Part shown: in pieces, positions 45,772 to 57,533 of the stretch | Layout: each line of letters begins with the position of its first letter | How positions within the stretch are numbered: the first letter of the stretch is position 1 | NCBI GenBank assembly: GCA_933207985.1 | Contig: OW240916.1 | Coordinates: 297,562,146-297,626,145 of the forward strand | Length of the DNA stretch: 64,000 nt | Source: Pelobates cultripes | Lineage: Eukaryota > Chordata > Amphibia > Anura > Pelobatidae | Direction: 5' to 3' | Program-made: the position numbers and the translations under genes | Notes under the pieces: model-generated | Seen by the model: only the letters and a program-made list of their open reading frames with translations | What the model was told of the DNA's origin: nothing | The model's database searches: none

Positions 45772-47208
45772 CTCTAACACTATGGCATGTTCCCTTTCTT
45801 CTACACTCACTACATACAGCTTTTCTCTTTCCCAGATTGTATAACAGGAGCTTATGCCTGCTAGTAAGAAGGTAAGGAGAGGAGTTGGACAAGTGAGTGC
45901 CAGGAGACAGTCCTTAGAAAGCATTGAGCGAACGCATCATTAGATGCATTTATGCCAAGCTCAGGGTGCTGTCTGCATACTATGCCCTTTTTTGGCCAGC
46001 ATGCAGGATTGGCAGGCAGCCTGCCATGCATTTCCACCAGGCTGACCTTCTAATTCTTCATGCAGACATGCCTCTTTTGGGCATATTCACCCCTTTTGGA
46101 CAGTTCTGGTTACGTGACTCGCATCAGTGGCCCACCCTTTTACTCTGCTTCACCAGACCTGCTGTTAGGGGGTATGGATTTACCTGAAAGGTGAAAGCCA
46201 GAGATTAGAATAGGGCATGTGTTTTCTGATAGCTATATCCTGTGAGTTTCCCTCCAGCACCACCTCCGCCAGATACATGACGCTTGGGAGGTATAACTGT
46301 TTTAGTGTTTTCTGTCGATAAGATTCTGTCATTTGGCCCTTCATAACTGTCAGCACCAGGCCCAATGGACTCTTAATCTGGCCCTGGTCAGCTTGGGGCC
46401 TGCACCTGCATTGGTCTGTGGCCTCTAGTTTTCTACATTTGGTGCCCTAGCGTGAGCTACTTTTTCTTCTCATTCACAGGCAGTGGCTGTTTTGTCTGCC
46501 TACTGTGTAAACTCTATATAAAAACAAAAACCATCCACTTAGAGACATAGTCATCATTGTGCATAGCGTTTTAATTTGTAACTAGTATGATACTATTTCT
46601 TTGTCAGTATGTAATTCACGATATGTTGTTCCTCACATCAGTGAGCTGATTATAAATAAAGGATTTTAAAAAAAAATCTAATTTATATATTACAAGTTCT
46701 TTTTTCTCTTATGTTTTCACTGTTTCAAAAGTTTTGTCAAGGTTTTCTTTAGGATCTTTTTTTTTCTAAAAATGTGTCTTTTAAACTTCTTGTTTTTCTA
46801 TGTCATACATTTAAAGAGCAGTTTCTTCTAAGGCTTTTGGTGACACAGTAAGCCACAGGCCATAGTGATAACTGGATTGATATATGACTGTTTTTTTGGA
46901 CCTTTTGATAAAAGTGTGAAGGTTTATTTTTTCATTTTGAATAAAAATATGTAAATCGAAAAAAATCAATTTCCTTCTTGTTGTATTAATTTAAATTATG
47001 ATATTCTAAAAGAGATTCCACCGAACCGTTCCAGATAAAAAAAAAAAATAACTTCCAGGCATTTGTACCCCAAATGGCAGTAAACTTCCAACCTTCCAAC
47101 CTGGTTATCATAGCTCGGAGCAATCATAGTCCCCATATTATTTCCTTGTTTTTGTAGGTAAAAGAAATATAGAAAAATTCTTAGTTAAAATGTAAATGTA
47201 TTCATACG
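45772..47208. other. Unassigned sequence
   Basis: No supported gene. Short frames lack domains. Confidence 0.3.
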
Positions 47209-49266
47209 TTAAAGCGGCACTGTCATGCCGAATCCCGTTTTTTTTTTAACCCCCCTCCGGCCTCCACTAACTAACACTCTAGTCACCCCCAAATGCCCCT
47301 AAGCCCCCCACATTACCTATTTTTTAATCCTTATTTTCTGCCCCATCTATATTCAGGGCGCCGCCATCTTTGTGTGGGTAGGTGAAGTCCCTCAGGGACA
47401 CGTCATCTGCCCACACTAGACAGACTGTGAGATTCCCGCACATGCCCAGTGAAACACCTGGACATGCGAACGGGAATTTCATCTATTCACTCATTCATCA
47501 GACAGACGAATGAGTGAATAGAAATATCAGCCGAACAAACAAACACTATGTATCAGTGTATGTTTGTTCGTGCAGGTTATTACAAGGAGGGAGCTACCGG
47601 CGTGCAGCTCCCTCCTTGTAATATGTAACTATAGAAGCGGCAGGGAGCAGTGCTCCCCACCACTTCATAAGCCCCCCAGTACCCCCTCTCACTCTATGGG
47701 GGTCAATATGACCCCCATAATAGCACAAGGGAGATTAAAATCTCCCAAATGCCCCTACTCGCTATACCGCGAGTAGGGGCATGTCTACTAAACAGTGAGC
47801 AGCCTATGGCTGCTCACTGTTGAAAAAAAAGACATAAATTACAATAAGGGGGGGCGGACCTATTGTCCTCCCCCCCTCCCCCACCCTGAGCGGCGGGTGG
47901 GGGCCATGAAGATAATGAGGGGGGGGGACCTACTGTCCTCCCCCCCGGCCCCCACCCCTGAGCGGTGGGTGGGGGCCCCAGTAAAACCCTACCCCAGTAA
48001 AACAATAAGGGGGGGACCTACTGTCCTCCCCCCCTGGCCCCCACCCCCGTGGGTGGGGGCCCTAATAAAACAATAAGGGGGGGGACCTACTGTCCTCCCC
48101 CCCTGGCCCCCACCAATGAGCGGTGGGTGGGGGCCCTAATAAAACAATAGGGGGGGGACCTACTGTCCTCCCCCCCTGGCCCCCACCCCTGAGCGGTGGG
48201 TGGGGGCCCTNNNNNNNNNNNNNNNNNNNNNNNNNNNNNNNNNNNNNNNNNNNNNNNNNNNNNNNNNNNNNNNNNNNNNNNNNNNNNNNNNNNNNNNNNN
48301 NNNNNNNNNNGGACAGTAGGTCCCCCCCCCTTATTGTTTTACTAGGGCCCCCACCCACCGCTCAGGGGTGGGGGCCAGGGGGGGAGGACAGTAGGTCCCC
48401 CCCCTTATTGTTTTATTAGTGCCCCCACCCACCGCGCAGGGGTGGGGGCCAGGGGGAGAGGACAGTAGGTCCCCCCCTTATTGTTTTATTAGGGCCCCCA
48501 CACACCGCGCAGGGGTGGGGGCCAGGGGGGGGACAGAAGTTCCCCCCCATATCTTTATTTAGGGCCCCCACCCACCGCTCAGGGGTGGGGGCCAGGGGCC
48601 AGGTTCCCCCCCATCTTTATTTAGGTCCCCCATGGGCATGGAGGGAGTGGGGGGGGGGGTTATTAGTTTGTTTTTGTTTTTTTTTACAGTGAGCAGCTAT
48701 AAGCTGCTCACTGCTTACTACACATGCCCCTACTCGCGGTATAGCGAGTAGGGGCATTTAATTTACTAATACTAAGTAATCTTTAGTATTTAGTAAATTT
48801 TAGTTAAATTTGATACCGTGGGAATTAGGGAGTTATCTACTAAACGGCTGCAAGATGCAGCCACAGCAATGAATAGGATCAGAGTTTCATTCATTAGAAT
48901 GAAATTCCGATCCGAATAAAGTGCCGAATTGCGTTCTAAAAGAAACGAACATACTGTTCTCATTCAGTTAGAACGCAATTCGGCAGTTTAGTGTAAAGTG
49001 ACAGGAAGCATCGCGGGAACACAGAGGAAAGGTAAGAATTATGGGAAAATTGCTCTGACCAGCGGAAATGAAGCACACTTTGCTCCTCCGCTGGTCCGAG
49101 CTGGTCAAGCGGAGGAATCCTCCATAAGGCAAAGAGTCCCTTCTTTGTCTTATGATTTTAAAGAAAACTAAAGAAGACAGGAAGAAAAGAATAACAGATC
49201 CTGAGAGAGGGGGAGAAGAGGAAGAGATTGAGGAAAGGTAAGTTCGGCATGACAGTGCTGCTTTAA
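47209..49266. mobile_element. TTAA-flanked palindromic element with assembly gap
   Basis: The ends TTAAAGCGGCACTGTCATGC and (reverse) TTAAAGCAGCACTGTCATGC differ at one base and stand at TTAA sites (47209, 49263). The arms contain GCCCCTACTCGCTATACCGC and GCAGCC..GGCTGC hairpins, then the GC-rich tandem array (47838-48210 and, inverted, 48311-48620). There is no transposase. Confidence 0.85.
48211..48310. other. Assembly gap (100 N)
   Basis: Exactly 100 N, a usual placeholder for a gap of unknown size, at the turning point of the palindrome. Confidence 0.99.
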
Positions 49267-49370
49267 GTCCGACCACTCAAGGATACGTTATATGTATCCT
49301 GCTCTTCCTTCTGCTTTGGCTAATCTCTCTGTGTGTAGGGATTACCACAATCCCGACAATTGCATGTAAC

Positions 49371-50377
49371 CAGGGCCGGCGCTTCCTATAGGGCGCTGCT
49401 TAAAGGGGGGTGCCGGCCCTGGATCTTTTATTACTCAAACATAGAGGCCGCTTATTTGGCCACCGGCCATGTTACCGGGCACTAGGGAACATGGCTGCTG
49501 ACCAGCACCCGGTGTAACTTTGGTCCGGCGACATCCACTTCAGCCTGCTCAGCCAGGCCCCCCACAAGGACTCCCATTGATACAAGAGCGCAAGGTTGCT
49601 TCGATTTCTCACTCCCGCCCCTTGCCCTGTACGTGGGGACAAGTGGACAGGAGCATAGCAGGGGCGGGGAGTTAAGGTGGCTGAATGGGTCAGTGTGTGT
49701 CTGTATGGGTCAGTGTGTGTCTGTATGGATCAGTGTTTGTTTGTGTGGGTCAGTGTGTGTCTGTATGGGTCAGTGTTTGTCTGTATTGGTCAGTGTGTGT
49801 CGGCATGGGTCAGTGTGTGCCTGTATGGATCAGTATGTGTCTGTATGGATCAGTGTTTGTCTGTATGGGTCAGTGTCTGTCTGTATTGGTCAGTGTCTGT
49901 CTGTATTGGTCATTGTGTGTCTTTATGGGTCATTGTGTGTCTGTATGGGTCAGTGTATGTCTGCATGGGTCAGCGTGTGTCTGCAGTATGGGTCAACGTG
50001 TGTCTGCATGTATCAGTGTGTGTCAGTGTATGTGTCTGCATGGGCCAGTATTTGTGTCTGCATGAGACAGTGTGTATGTGTGTGTCTGCATGGGTCAGTG
50101 TGTGTGTGCATCAATCTGTATTCTTTAGTGTGTGTGCGTCAGTCTGCATGGGTCAGTGTGTGCGTCAGTCAGTATGTGTCAGTGAGTGTGGTCAGTCTGC
50201 ATGGGTCAGTGTGTGTGCGTCAGTCTGCATGGGTCAGTGCATGTGCGTCAGTCTGCTTAGGTCAGTGAATGTCAGTCTGCTTGGGTCAGTGTATGTCAGT
50301 CTGCACAAGTAGGTGGAATAAATGGGGAGGCAAACATTTTTTTGCCTAGGGTTGCAAAAATCCTTGCACCGGCCTTG
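49371..50377. mobile_element. Non-autonomous hAT element carrying a TG minisatellite
   Basis: The ends CAGGGCCGGCGCTT and (reverse) CAAGGCCGGTGCAAGG bound the element. The 8-bp duplication CATGTAAC is perfect (49363-49370 and 50378-50385). The interior holds a 20-base-unit array GTCAGTGTGTGTCTGTATGG (49690-50300), which opens reading frames without being coding. Confidence 0.93.
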
Positions 50378-50419
50378 CATGTAACTAAAATATGATATGA
50401 GATTGGTTACTGGTATGCT

Positions 50420-50957
50420 ATTGAGGCTTGGTAGTGCTCGGCTAGGGTGGTTGGAGTAGATTTATGTTCTGACTGGTTTACTTTAGATAATGGTACCCGT
50501 CAGGGTTGCCCCCTTTCACCAATACTATACATCTTATCTATGGAGCCTTTAGCAGTAAGAATAAGGTTAAACCCAATCATCACAGGGGTTCCAACAGCTA
50601 TAAAAGATTTGAAGATGTGTATGTATGCTGACGACACCATAGTGACCCTGACCGATTCCATTGCTTCTGTTGTTCATTTATTGAAGGAGATATTCCAGTA
50701 CAGTGAGATATCTAATTACATGATAAGCATAGATAAATTTGTGGTTATATTTAAAAATTGTGATGCTGATATAAAAAAAAACAAATATTAGATATGTATG
50801 GTTTTAGAGAGGCCAATGGGAGTTTTAAATACTTTTGGACAGAACAAATAGAACTGTAGAAGGCACTGTTCTGAGATTGATTAGATCAACAAATCTAATT
50901 CTAAAAAAGTGGAATACTTTGTTACTGAGCTGGTTGGGAAGAATTAATATTATTAAC
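50420..50957 (+). mobile_element. L1/Tx1-type LINE, segment 1 (reverse transcriptase)
   Basis: DNGTRQGCPLSPILYILSME (about 50479) and CMYADDTIVTL (about 50620), the catalytic Asp pair, are intact; the frame stops at 50789. Further on, ILKKWNTLLLSWLGRINIIN leads straight into the solo LTR. The 5' side is truncated near 50420. Confidence 0.9.
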
Positions 50958-51953
50958 TGTAAGGAAACCAAGTATATTTAATCCTAATTCGGTAGTTTCC
51001 TCCCGAACCACCAGAGCCTTAGTGATATAGCCCTCCGTTCGGTAGATAGAATAGACGAACCATGTAGTAATTCCAATAGCTTCACAAGACGATTCCCTTA
51101 GTGAAACACACGAATCCCCAAACATCAGCCGAAGTCAAGAAGAAGGGTACAAGATGAACTAACTTTTAATGGGTACACACAGCTTTTATGCAAGTCCCCA
51201 TGCAAGGGGACAACCCTCAGGGAGGGACAAATATTCACCAATCAAATACCGTAAAACTTTAACACACACCCACAGTTCCCTTCCCTAGCCCTGGAGATAA
51301 TTAAGTCTGATAAGATAGTAACTTAATTATCTCCGGGCTGAAAAATCACTTTTTTCCCCAATAACTGGAACACCCCTTTATACTTGGGTTATCCCCACAA
51401 ATAATATGTCCTCTGATAGCCCTGATCTGGGTGACCAACATATTCGAATTTCACCCAGATCGGTACAGGGGTTTGCAAAACTATGGATGTCTTCTGTGAC
51501 CGGCTCACCTTGGGCTGTATGCCCAAAACAGTTCCATGAATTTGGTGGGTTTTGCCGGTCACTTTAGAAATAGCAGAAAAACGAACAAAGTACCAGATGG
51601 ATCCCTCTGGCTCCTAGCAGCGTTCGTGCCCCTCTGTCGAATACACCAAAGTACTGAATAGCGCTCTTCAAGCTATTCGGTAAATAGAGTTCCAGCGTTC
51701 GTCTGTTTGGGACCGGTGTTTGGGAAGTCGAGTGTCAGTTTTCAGTTCCATACACTAGACGACCAGGTCTCACTGCCTTTGTTCGCATGAACAAAGATGG
51801 CTGCGGATTTCTCTGCCACGTGGCGTTCGACTGTACGAACGCAGGCCGTACAGACAGAGGAAGCAATTGAACCAGACTTTGTTGTTTAACGTATAGTGTA
51901 ACAAAAGGGAATGCAATGGGTATACATAATACAACAAAAGGGTATTCTTCACA
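50958..51953. mobile_element. Solo LTR (996 bp) in the L1/Tx1 LINE
   Basis: The ends are TGTAAGGAAACC and TATTCTTCACA. The 5-bp duplication TTAAC is at 50953-50957 and 51954-51958. It splits the LINE between RINIIN and AYILPYWTYF. Confidence 0.93.
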
Positions 51954-52264
51954 TTAACGCTTACATACTTCCCTATTGGACTTATTTTTTAAAAATTATT
52001 CCACTAAATATACCAGATAGCTGGTTAGAGATTATTCAAAGAAGCTTTAGAAACTTGGTTTGGAGAGGAAAGAGACCCCGTATTAGTCTGGATCAGTTGA
52101 CAAAAAGCCAGAATCAAGGTGGCATTAATTTCCCCTACATCAAAAATATTATGAGGATTGCATAATTCATCACATGCAAATCTTTACTAAAAGGGAAGTG
52201 AGAGAAACAGGATGGTTTACATAGGAAACCCAACCATTGAATAAGAGTGATTTAACTAAACTCG
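51954..52264 (+). mobile_element. L1/Tx1-type LINE, segment 2
   Basis: It continues with INAYILPYWTYFLKIIPLNI, SFRNLVWRGKRPRISLDQL and NQGGINFPYIK, the conserved region after the reverse transcriptase in L1-group proteins. Confidence 0.88.
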
Positions 52265-53230
52265 TTTGGCAGGAAAAAGTGTATGGGCTCAGCAGTCTGT
52301 GTGTGTATGGACTCAGCATTCTGTGTGTATGGACTCAGCAGTCTGTGTGTGTATGAACTCAGAAGTGTGTGTGTATGGACTCAGCAGTCTGTGTGTGTAT
52401 GGACTCAACGTGTGTGTATGGACTCAGCAGTCTGTATGTGTGTATGGACTCAGCAGTCTGTGAGTGTGTATGTATGTATGGACTCAGCAGTGTGTGTGTA
52501 TGGACTCAGCAGTGTGTGTGTATGGACTCAGCAGTCTGTGTGTGTATGGACTCAGCAGTGTGTGTGTATGGACTCAGCAGTCTGTGTGTGTATGGACTCA
52601 ACATTGTGTGTGTATGGACTCAACGTGTGTGTATGGACTCAACATGTGTGTGTATAGACTCAGCAGTCTGTATGTGTGTATGGACTCAGCAGTCTGTGAG
52701 TGTGTATGTATGTATGGACTCAGCAGTGTGTGTATGGACTCAGCAGTCTGTGTGTGTATGGACTCAACGTGTGTGTGTTTAATAACAGGTCACATGCTTC
52801 CTGTGTGTAAAGGCTGTCAGATGGAGCAGGATTACCAGGGTGGTTTCTCTCCAGAATCGATCCTCCTGGCTGCCTGCTTCATATGTTCAGCTGCTGTGAG
52901 TGGAAACACAGTGAAGTGCTGCTCTAGGCCCCCAGCGTGAGTGCTTCTGCAGCACTGTGGAGCCCCAGCTGCCACAGCCCACCAGAAACAGTCTGGCTCT
53001 TGCGGCACCCCCTACCTTGTGGTGCTTGGGTGTAGTGCACCCGCCCAGGATCAGCCCTGTCCCCACCGGCCCATTGAGGCTTAGAGCAAAGCAGGCGGAT
53101 AGCACCAGCTCTGCATGAGCCGACAGGGGAGATCCTGAGATCTCCCCTGTCGGTCTCAATCCATAGGCGTGCCGCGGAGATTAGGGTGTGCGCACGCCTT
53201 TGGGGCAGAAGTAAAACCGGCATTTATATG
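52265..53230. mobile_element. Minisatellite-bearing insert in the LINE
   Basis: An array with unit GTATGGACTCAGCAGTCTGT (52283-52770) is followed by GC-rich sequence with a GGGAGATC/GATCTCCC hairpin (53117-53145) and a GCGTGCC..GCGCACGCC end near 53200. The LINE resumes downstream, so it is an insertion, probably hAT-like, but exact ends and target duplication were not found. Confidence 0.6.
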
Positions 53231-53488
53231 AAGCACACTTTTGAGCTGGGGAAAACTTCAAAGCTTTTATCAAAATGTTATTTGTTGATTCGAACAATGT
53301 CTCAAACCACTTTAACAAAATCGTTAAAAAAATGGGAAACTGAGTGTAATATCAATATTGATGTTTGCGTTTGGGGTGAGACATTAGTTAGAATAAAAGA
53401 AAAAATGGCCATAACATATCACTGATTCTAATTTTTTATAAAGTATGTAATAGGCTGTACTTAGTGCCAACTAGACTGAATAAGACCC
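53231..53488 (+). mobile_element. L1/Tx1-type LINE, segment 3
   Basis: Reads KTSKLLSKCYLLIRTMSQT, SLKKWETECNINI and, after a frame change, LVPTRLNKT, matching the C-terminal part of L1-group proteins. Confidence 0.8.
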
Positions 53489-54617
53489 TGTGACAGATCC
53501 ATCTGTATAGACTGGGATTGCTGGTTCGTATGCCCCTGTTCAGTGAATTGACTTTTCCGCCGAACAAAACTACTGAACGGACGGCCACCCAGAAGAGAAG
53601 TGTGCTGCTGGTTAACCTCTTGATCCCAATTAGAACGTTGTGGTTAACCGCAGACACTTCTCAATTAAAACCGAATACAGGGTGGTCGTCGTTCGTATGT
53701 CGACCATGAGGCGGCGGCCATTTTAAACCAGCGGTGTTCGGCATGGATTTCATGGAACTGAAAACGGACACTTTTTCTGCCAAACACAGCTGAAGCCACC
53801 GACCTCCCTTCTCAATCGACAGAAGTATGCGAACACCGGCCGTTCGAGAGTTTTATATGCACGAATGGACTTGCCCCAGATAGCCTTCCCATGGAGTAAA
53901 TCGCATACCGAAAGACTGTAATAGACTTTGACTCCATTGCGATTGAACTATACGTATGGGATCTGAGCGCTATTCGCCAATAATATGCACTCAGATCCAG
54001 GCTATCTGGGGATATGTGATACGAATGGGTAACATTCGACAAATGTAAAGTTATATATTTTTATATGTTTTTCTGTGTTGAATTTAAAATGGCAATTTGC
54101 CTCTGTCCTGGAGATAATTGAATTACTTCTCAATTATCTCTAGGGCAGAAGGGAGGAAATACTAATGTATGCTGGGAATATTCTGTGTCTCTGGGTCCTA
54201 ACCTGCCATATGTCTGTCTATTGTTACAGTCTCCCATTTGGTCCCCTAGGGGAGTGTCCACCAAGTGGGAGACCTGCATAAATATGGGCAGGTAGCCCAC
54301 AGTAAAGCCAGTTCATGTTTTACCCTAAATGCGGAGCTTGGTCTCGTTATTGGGGGGATTTATTACCGACGACTAGAGACTGCCGGATGGGATTATTAGC
54401 CGCTTGGGAGATATATGCCTTCGGCTACTATTGGCGATTCGTGAGTTTGGAGCTCGTGAAGTGAAGTGCCCGTACGGATCCCGTTCATGAGTTTACAGCG
54501 TTCCCCTGCTTGCGGTTCGCATGATTGTACGTGATACGCATGCAGCCTATGTTATTGCGAGAGGGGAGGATTCACTAAACGGCGGTTTATGCATCTGATG
54601 CTGAGGGTACCGTAACA
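53489..54617. mobile_element. Solo LTR (1129 bp) in the L1/Tx1 LINE
   Basis: The ends are TGTGACAG and CCGTAACA. The 5-bp duplication is GACCC/GACTC (one mismatch) at 53484 and 54618. A CATAAATATGGG block near 54278 is TATA-like. The LINE resumes with NMLQIC-type coding. Confidence 0.85.
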
Positions 54618-54644
54618 GACTCTAATGCTTCAAATATGTGTTGG

Positions 54645-55170
54645 TGTAAAATCTGGTTTGAAACGTCAATGTTGAATCTTCTTAATTTCTTCTTCTCTTC
54701 AGTTGATTGATATATACGTCTTTTGTATATATGGTCTTGGGCCAAATTTGCTCGAGACATTAATATATGTCTATATTAATGAAAAGTACTAATACGCAAT
54801 CTGACTTACAGTTTCTTCAGGTTTATTCTTAGTTACTGATACATACTAAAACAACAAAGTATGTTACAGGATAATGGACATTCAACAGCAGATGGTAATT
54901 GCTGGACTCCTGCCGGGAGAGTTACATCCTTACATCTTTACATCGAGAGAGAGCCACAGAGCCAAGAGACCTTGTGTCTCTTTGTTCAGTTACTATATAG
55001 AAGTGCCATAATGATGTCAGAGTATAACTCTAGCCATATAAGGACAAAACCCCAACTTACATTCCAGAGCTCTCATACAAGAAAACCTTGTGACTTAGAC
55101 CATCTGTTACTTATGTCAATCCACACATTCATATATAATCAAAGAAACATAGAATATGCAATATTCTACA
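54645..55170. mobile_element. Solo LTR (526 bp) in the L1/Tx1 LINE
   Basis: The ends are TGTAAAATC and TATTCTACA. The 5-bp duplication GTTGG at 54640 and 55171 is perfect. It sits 23 bases after the previous LTR. Confidence 0.9.
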
Positions 55171-55770
55171 GTTGGAGATGCTGGAAAGTGGTAGGAAGCT
55201 ATCTACATATATGGTGGAGTTGCCCAAAAATGAAAAAAACATGGGAACAGGTGTACAAAACTTTTTATAATATAGATAAGATTAAAATTGATAAAACTCA
55301 GTTGACAGCAATATAACATTTGGGCTGGGCGGATATGGCAGCATCTCAATATTATATGGCTACACATGGTTTTTTGGCTGTTAAGATTCTGATAGCAAGA
55401 AATTGGAAGCAACCTACAGAAATTCATTATACTCAATGGGTAAGACAACTAACATTCTAATTAAAGATGGAACTTGGCATAAGCTGGACAAATAATTCCT
55501 CGGTCAGGAACAAAATGTTAGGAGAAAAATGTCTTGGTAAAATGTTGGCACTTCTGTAAAGGCTGAATAAAATATGCACTTTAAAAATTTTAATATAAGG
55601 TATATAAGGAACAGATAAGTACTTCTCTCTCCCAGATCAGTCATTATTTCCTCTCAGGAAGAATGTATTATATATGAGAAAGTGTTCTGTATTTTGTCTT
55701 GTTTAATGTTTTGTGTCTTTTTTTTTTATGTGATGAGAAAATCTAAATAAAGAGTATTTTCAAAAATATG
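55171..55770 (+). mobile_element. L1/Tx1-type LINE, segment 4 and 3' end
   Basis: WRCWKVVGSYLHIWWSCPKM continues the C-terminal Cys/His-type region of the LINE protein. It ends with AATAAAGAG and A-rich sequence near 55750. Confidence 0.85.
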
Positions 55771-56073
55771 TTTATTTTATTGTAGCAAAAGCTAACAGTA
55801 TCATGACATTCACAGTTAAAATACAATGCAGAACTTGGAAAATAGTTATTTTTTTTACTTTCTCTCACTTTTTTATATTTTATTCATATTAAATGGTATT
55901 CCCTATATAAATATTTGATGTGAAATGAAAGCCCTATTTCTCCTGAACAAAATTATTTATAATATGTGTGGGTGCACTTAATAGCTCAAACATATAGCTC
56001 AAATGATAGGTTTTGTTTTGGTTTAGCACTTGGACAATTGCCTCTGTCCTTAAGGGATTAACTCGCAGTTCCT
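55771..56073. other. Fragment of the 25453 TTAA-element family
   Basis: The TATTTCTCCTGAACAAAAT / TGTGTGGGTGCACTTAA words at 55935-55982 are the reverse complement of the 25560-25610 part of the TTAA element, and CCTTAAGGGATTAA at 56048 matches its terminus. This is a partial copy. Confidence 0.5.
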
Positions 56074-56346
56074 AAAGTAATTATTTACCTATAATTTAGA
56101 TTGTCTCTTTACAGTAAGTCTTCTTCCTCCATCCTCTGGGTTTGGAAAATATTTAGAACTGGAGGCCGTCCAATTAATGTTTGTGCCAATTACACAGAAA
56201 TCTCTTGGCAGTATAGGCTCCACTATTATAAAATAAGGGAATATAATAGGAGCTGAATACACTATGTGTCAAACTGTTCCTCACAATTTCTGAGAAGAGA
56301 TAGAAGCTATAACCATTCCCCACATTTTTAGAGAAGAGATCTAAAG
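56074..56346 (+). promoter_or_regulatory. Duplicated 5' flank of the avidin-like gene
   Basis: It is closely similar to 6171-6444 over its full length, starting at TAAAGTAATTATTTACC in both. It keeps the TAATATAATAGG block, so any promoter was copied too. Confidence 0.8.
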
Positions 56347-56409
56347 ATGAAGCTGTACTAAGTGCTTGTTCTTGTGCTGCTGTCCATCATTGCCAATGTT
56401 AATGGTCAG
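56347..56409 (+). pseudogene. Second copy of avidin-like exon 1, stop at codon 5
   Basis: It matches 6445-6507 except for a few bases. Codon 5 CAA has become TAA (56359-56361), so the leader ends after MKLY, and codon 9 is Leu instead of Pro. The GTAAGA donor is kept. The similarity stops at about 56452, where a telomere-like array begins. No matching exon 2 or 3 was seen downstream in the window, so this copy is either incomplete or continues beyond it. Confidence 0.85.
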
Positions 56410-56453
56410 GTAAGATGAGCAACAACTCCAGGACTTACTTTAACAATTTTAAA

Positions 56454-56690
56454 TACCCCTAACCTAACCCTACCCTAATCTTAGCTCTAACCCTACCCCT
56501 AACCCTTCCCTAACCTAACCGTACCACTAACACTACTCCTAAACCAACCCTTACCCTACCCTAAACCTATGCCTACCTCTAACCCTTCCCTAACCATACC
56601 CTACTTCTAACCCTACCCTAACCCTACCTCTACCCCTATCCCTAAACCAACCGTATCCCTACCCCTAACCTACCCCTACCCTTACCCAAA
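56454..56690. repeat. Second degenerate telomere-like array
   Basis: CCCTAACC, CCCTACCCTAA and related words repeat for about 240 bp, starting at the break in similarity with avidin intron 1. Confidence 0.75.
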
Positions 56691-57360
56691 GTCCTGAAGT
56701 TCCAAAGTCCCAAAGTGCTGTTGTCCCGAATCAAATATTTTCCCCATGCACATCCCTAATTACCGGTTCCAGGGCTAAGCCCCCTACAGCTGAATTCTTC
56801 ACAAGGTCCCCCAACAAGTCCTTTCCCTCGCAATGGGTTTGGATAGAGGCAGAGGACTTGCTAGGTTCTTCTTAGGTGAGCCTTTCTATAACATGTTCTT
56901 CCCATGTGTTCACAGAAGGAAGGTCATGGCACATGTGAGGTCCTAAAGCATTTGTTGCCTTGTCTATCTCAACATTTTGTTGATTTTTTTTGCAATTTAG
57001 TTTCTTGTGTATGTTGTCAAATGCAATTTATCATTCGCTTTTTGGAACTCTTGGGCTTGGTAATTTAGTAGGAGAAATTGGCTGTGATTCTATCTCAGAT
57101 TGCTAAATTTCTGATTGCTTTGAGATAGACTCATAGTTACATAGTTATGTAGCTGAAAAGAGACTTGCATCCATCAAGTTCAGCCTTCCTCACATATGTT
57201 GTTGCTGTTGATCCAAAATTACAGTGTGCACTACGTCTACTTCAAACCAAGATCACGTTTACTCAGAAGGAACTTAGAAGGATCCTTCAACTCGACTACA
57301 TCTCTTTGCGTCTGCTTGCATGCATCATAGTACTTCTCTCCACATCAATTCAACCATTCT
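56691..57360. other. Unassigned sequence
   Basis: Nothing recognised. Confidence 0.3.
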
Positions 57361-57533
57361 ACCCAGGACAGTGTCGTACACATGACCCATAGGACCCCGG
57401 TGCAAAAATTGATCCATGGGCTCTTACTCTGCGCGGGCCGGCACACATGGCGGCGGGCACCTGGTCACAGGGGTTGCAGGGCTGCGACCTCTGCGACCGC
57501 GGTATGTACGCCAGTGCATGCAGATGCACACAC

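Noticed and set aside
47795..48419. Gly/Pro-rich frames spanning the N run
   Set aside because: Translation of GC-rich tandem units and of the assembly gap.
49633..50312. Two overlapping 211-codon frames
   Set aside because: Translation of the GTCAGTGTGTGTCTGTATGG array inside a hAT element with a perfect 8-bp duplication.
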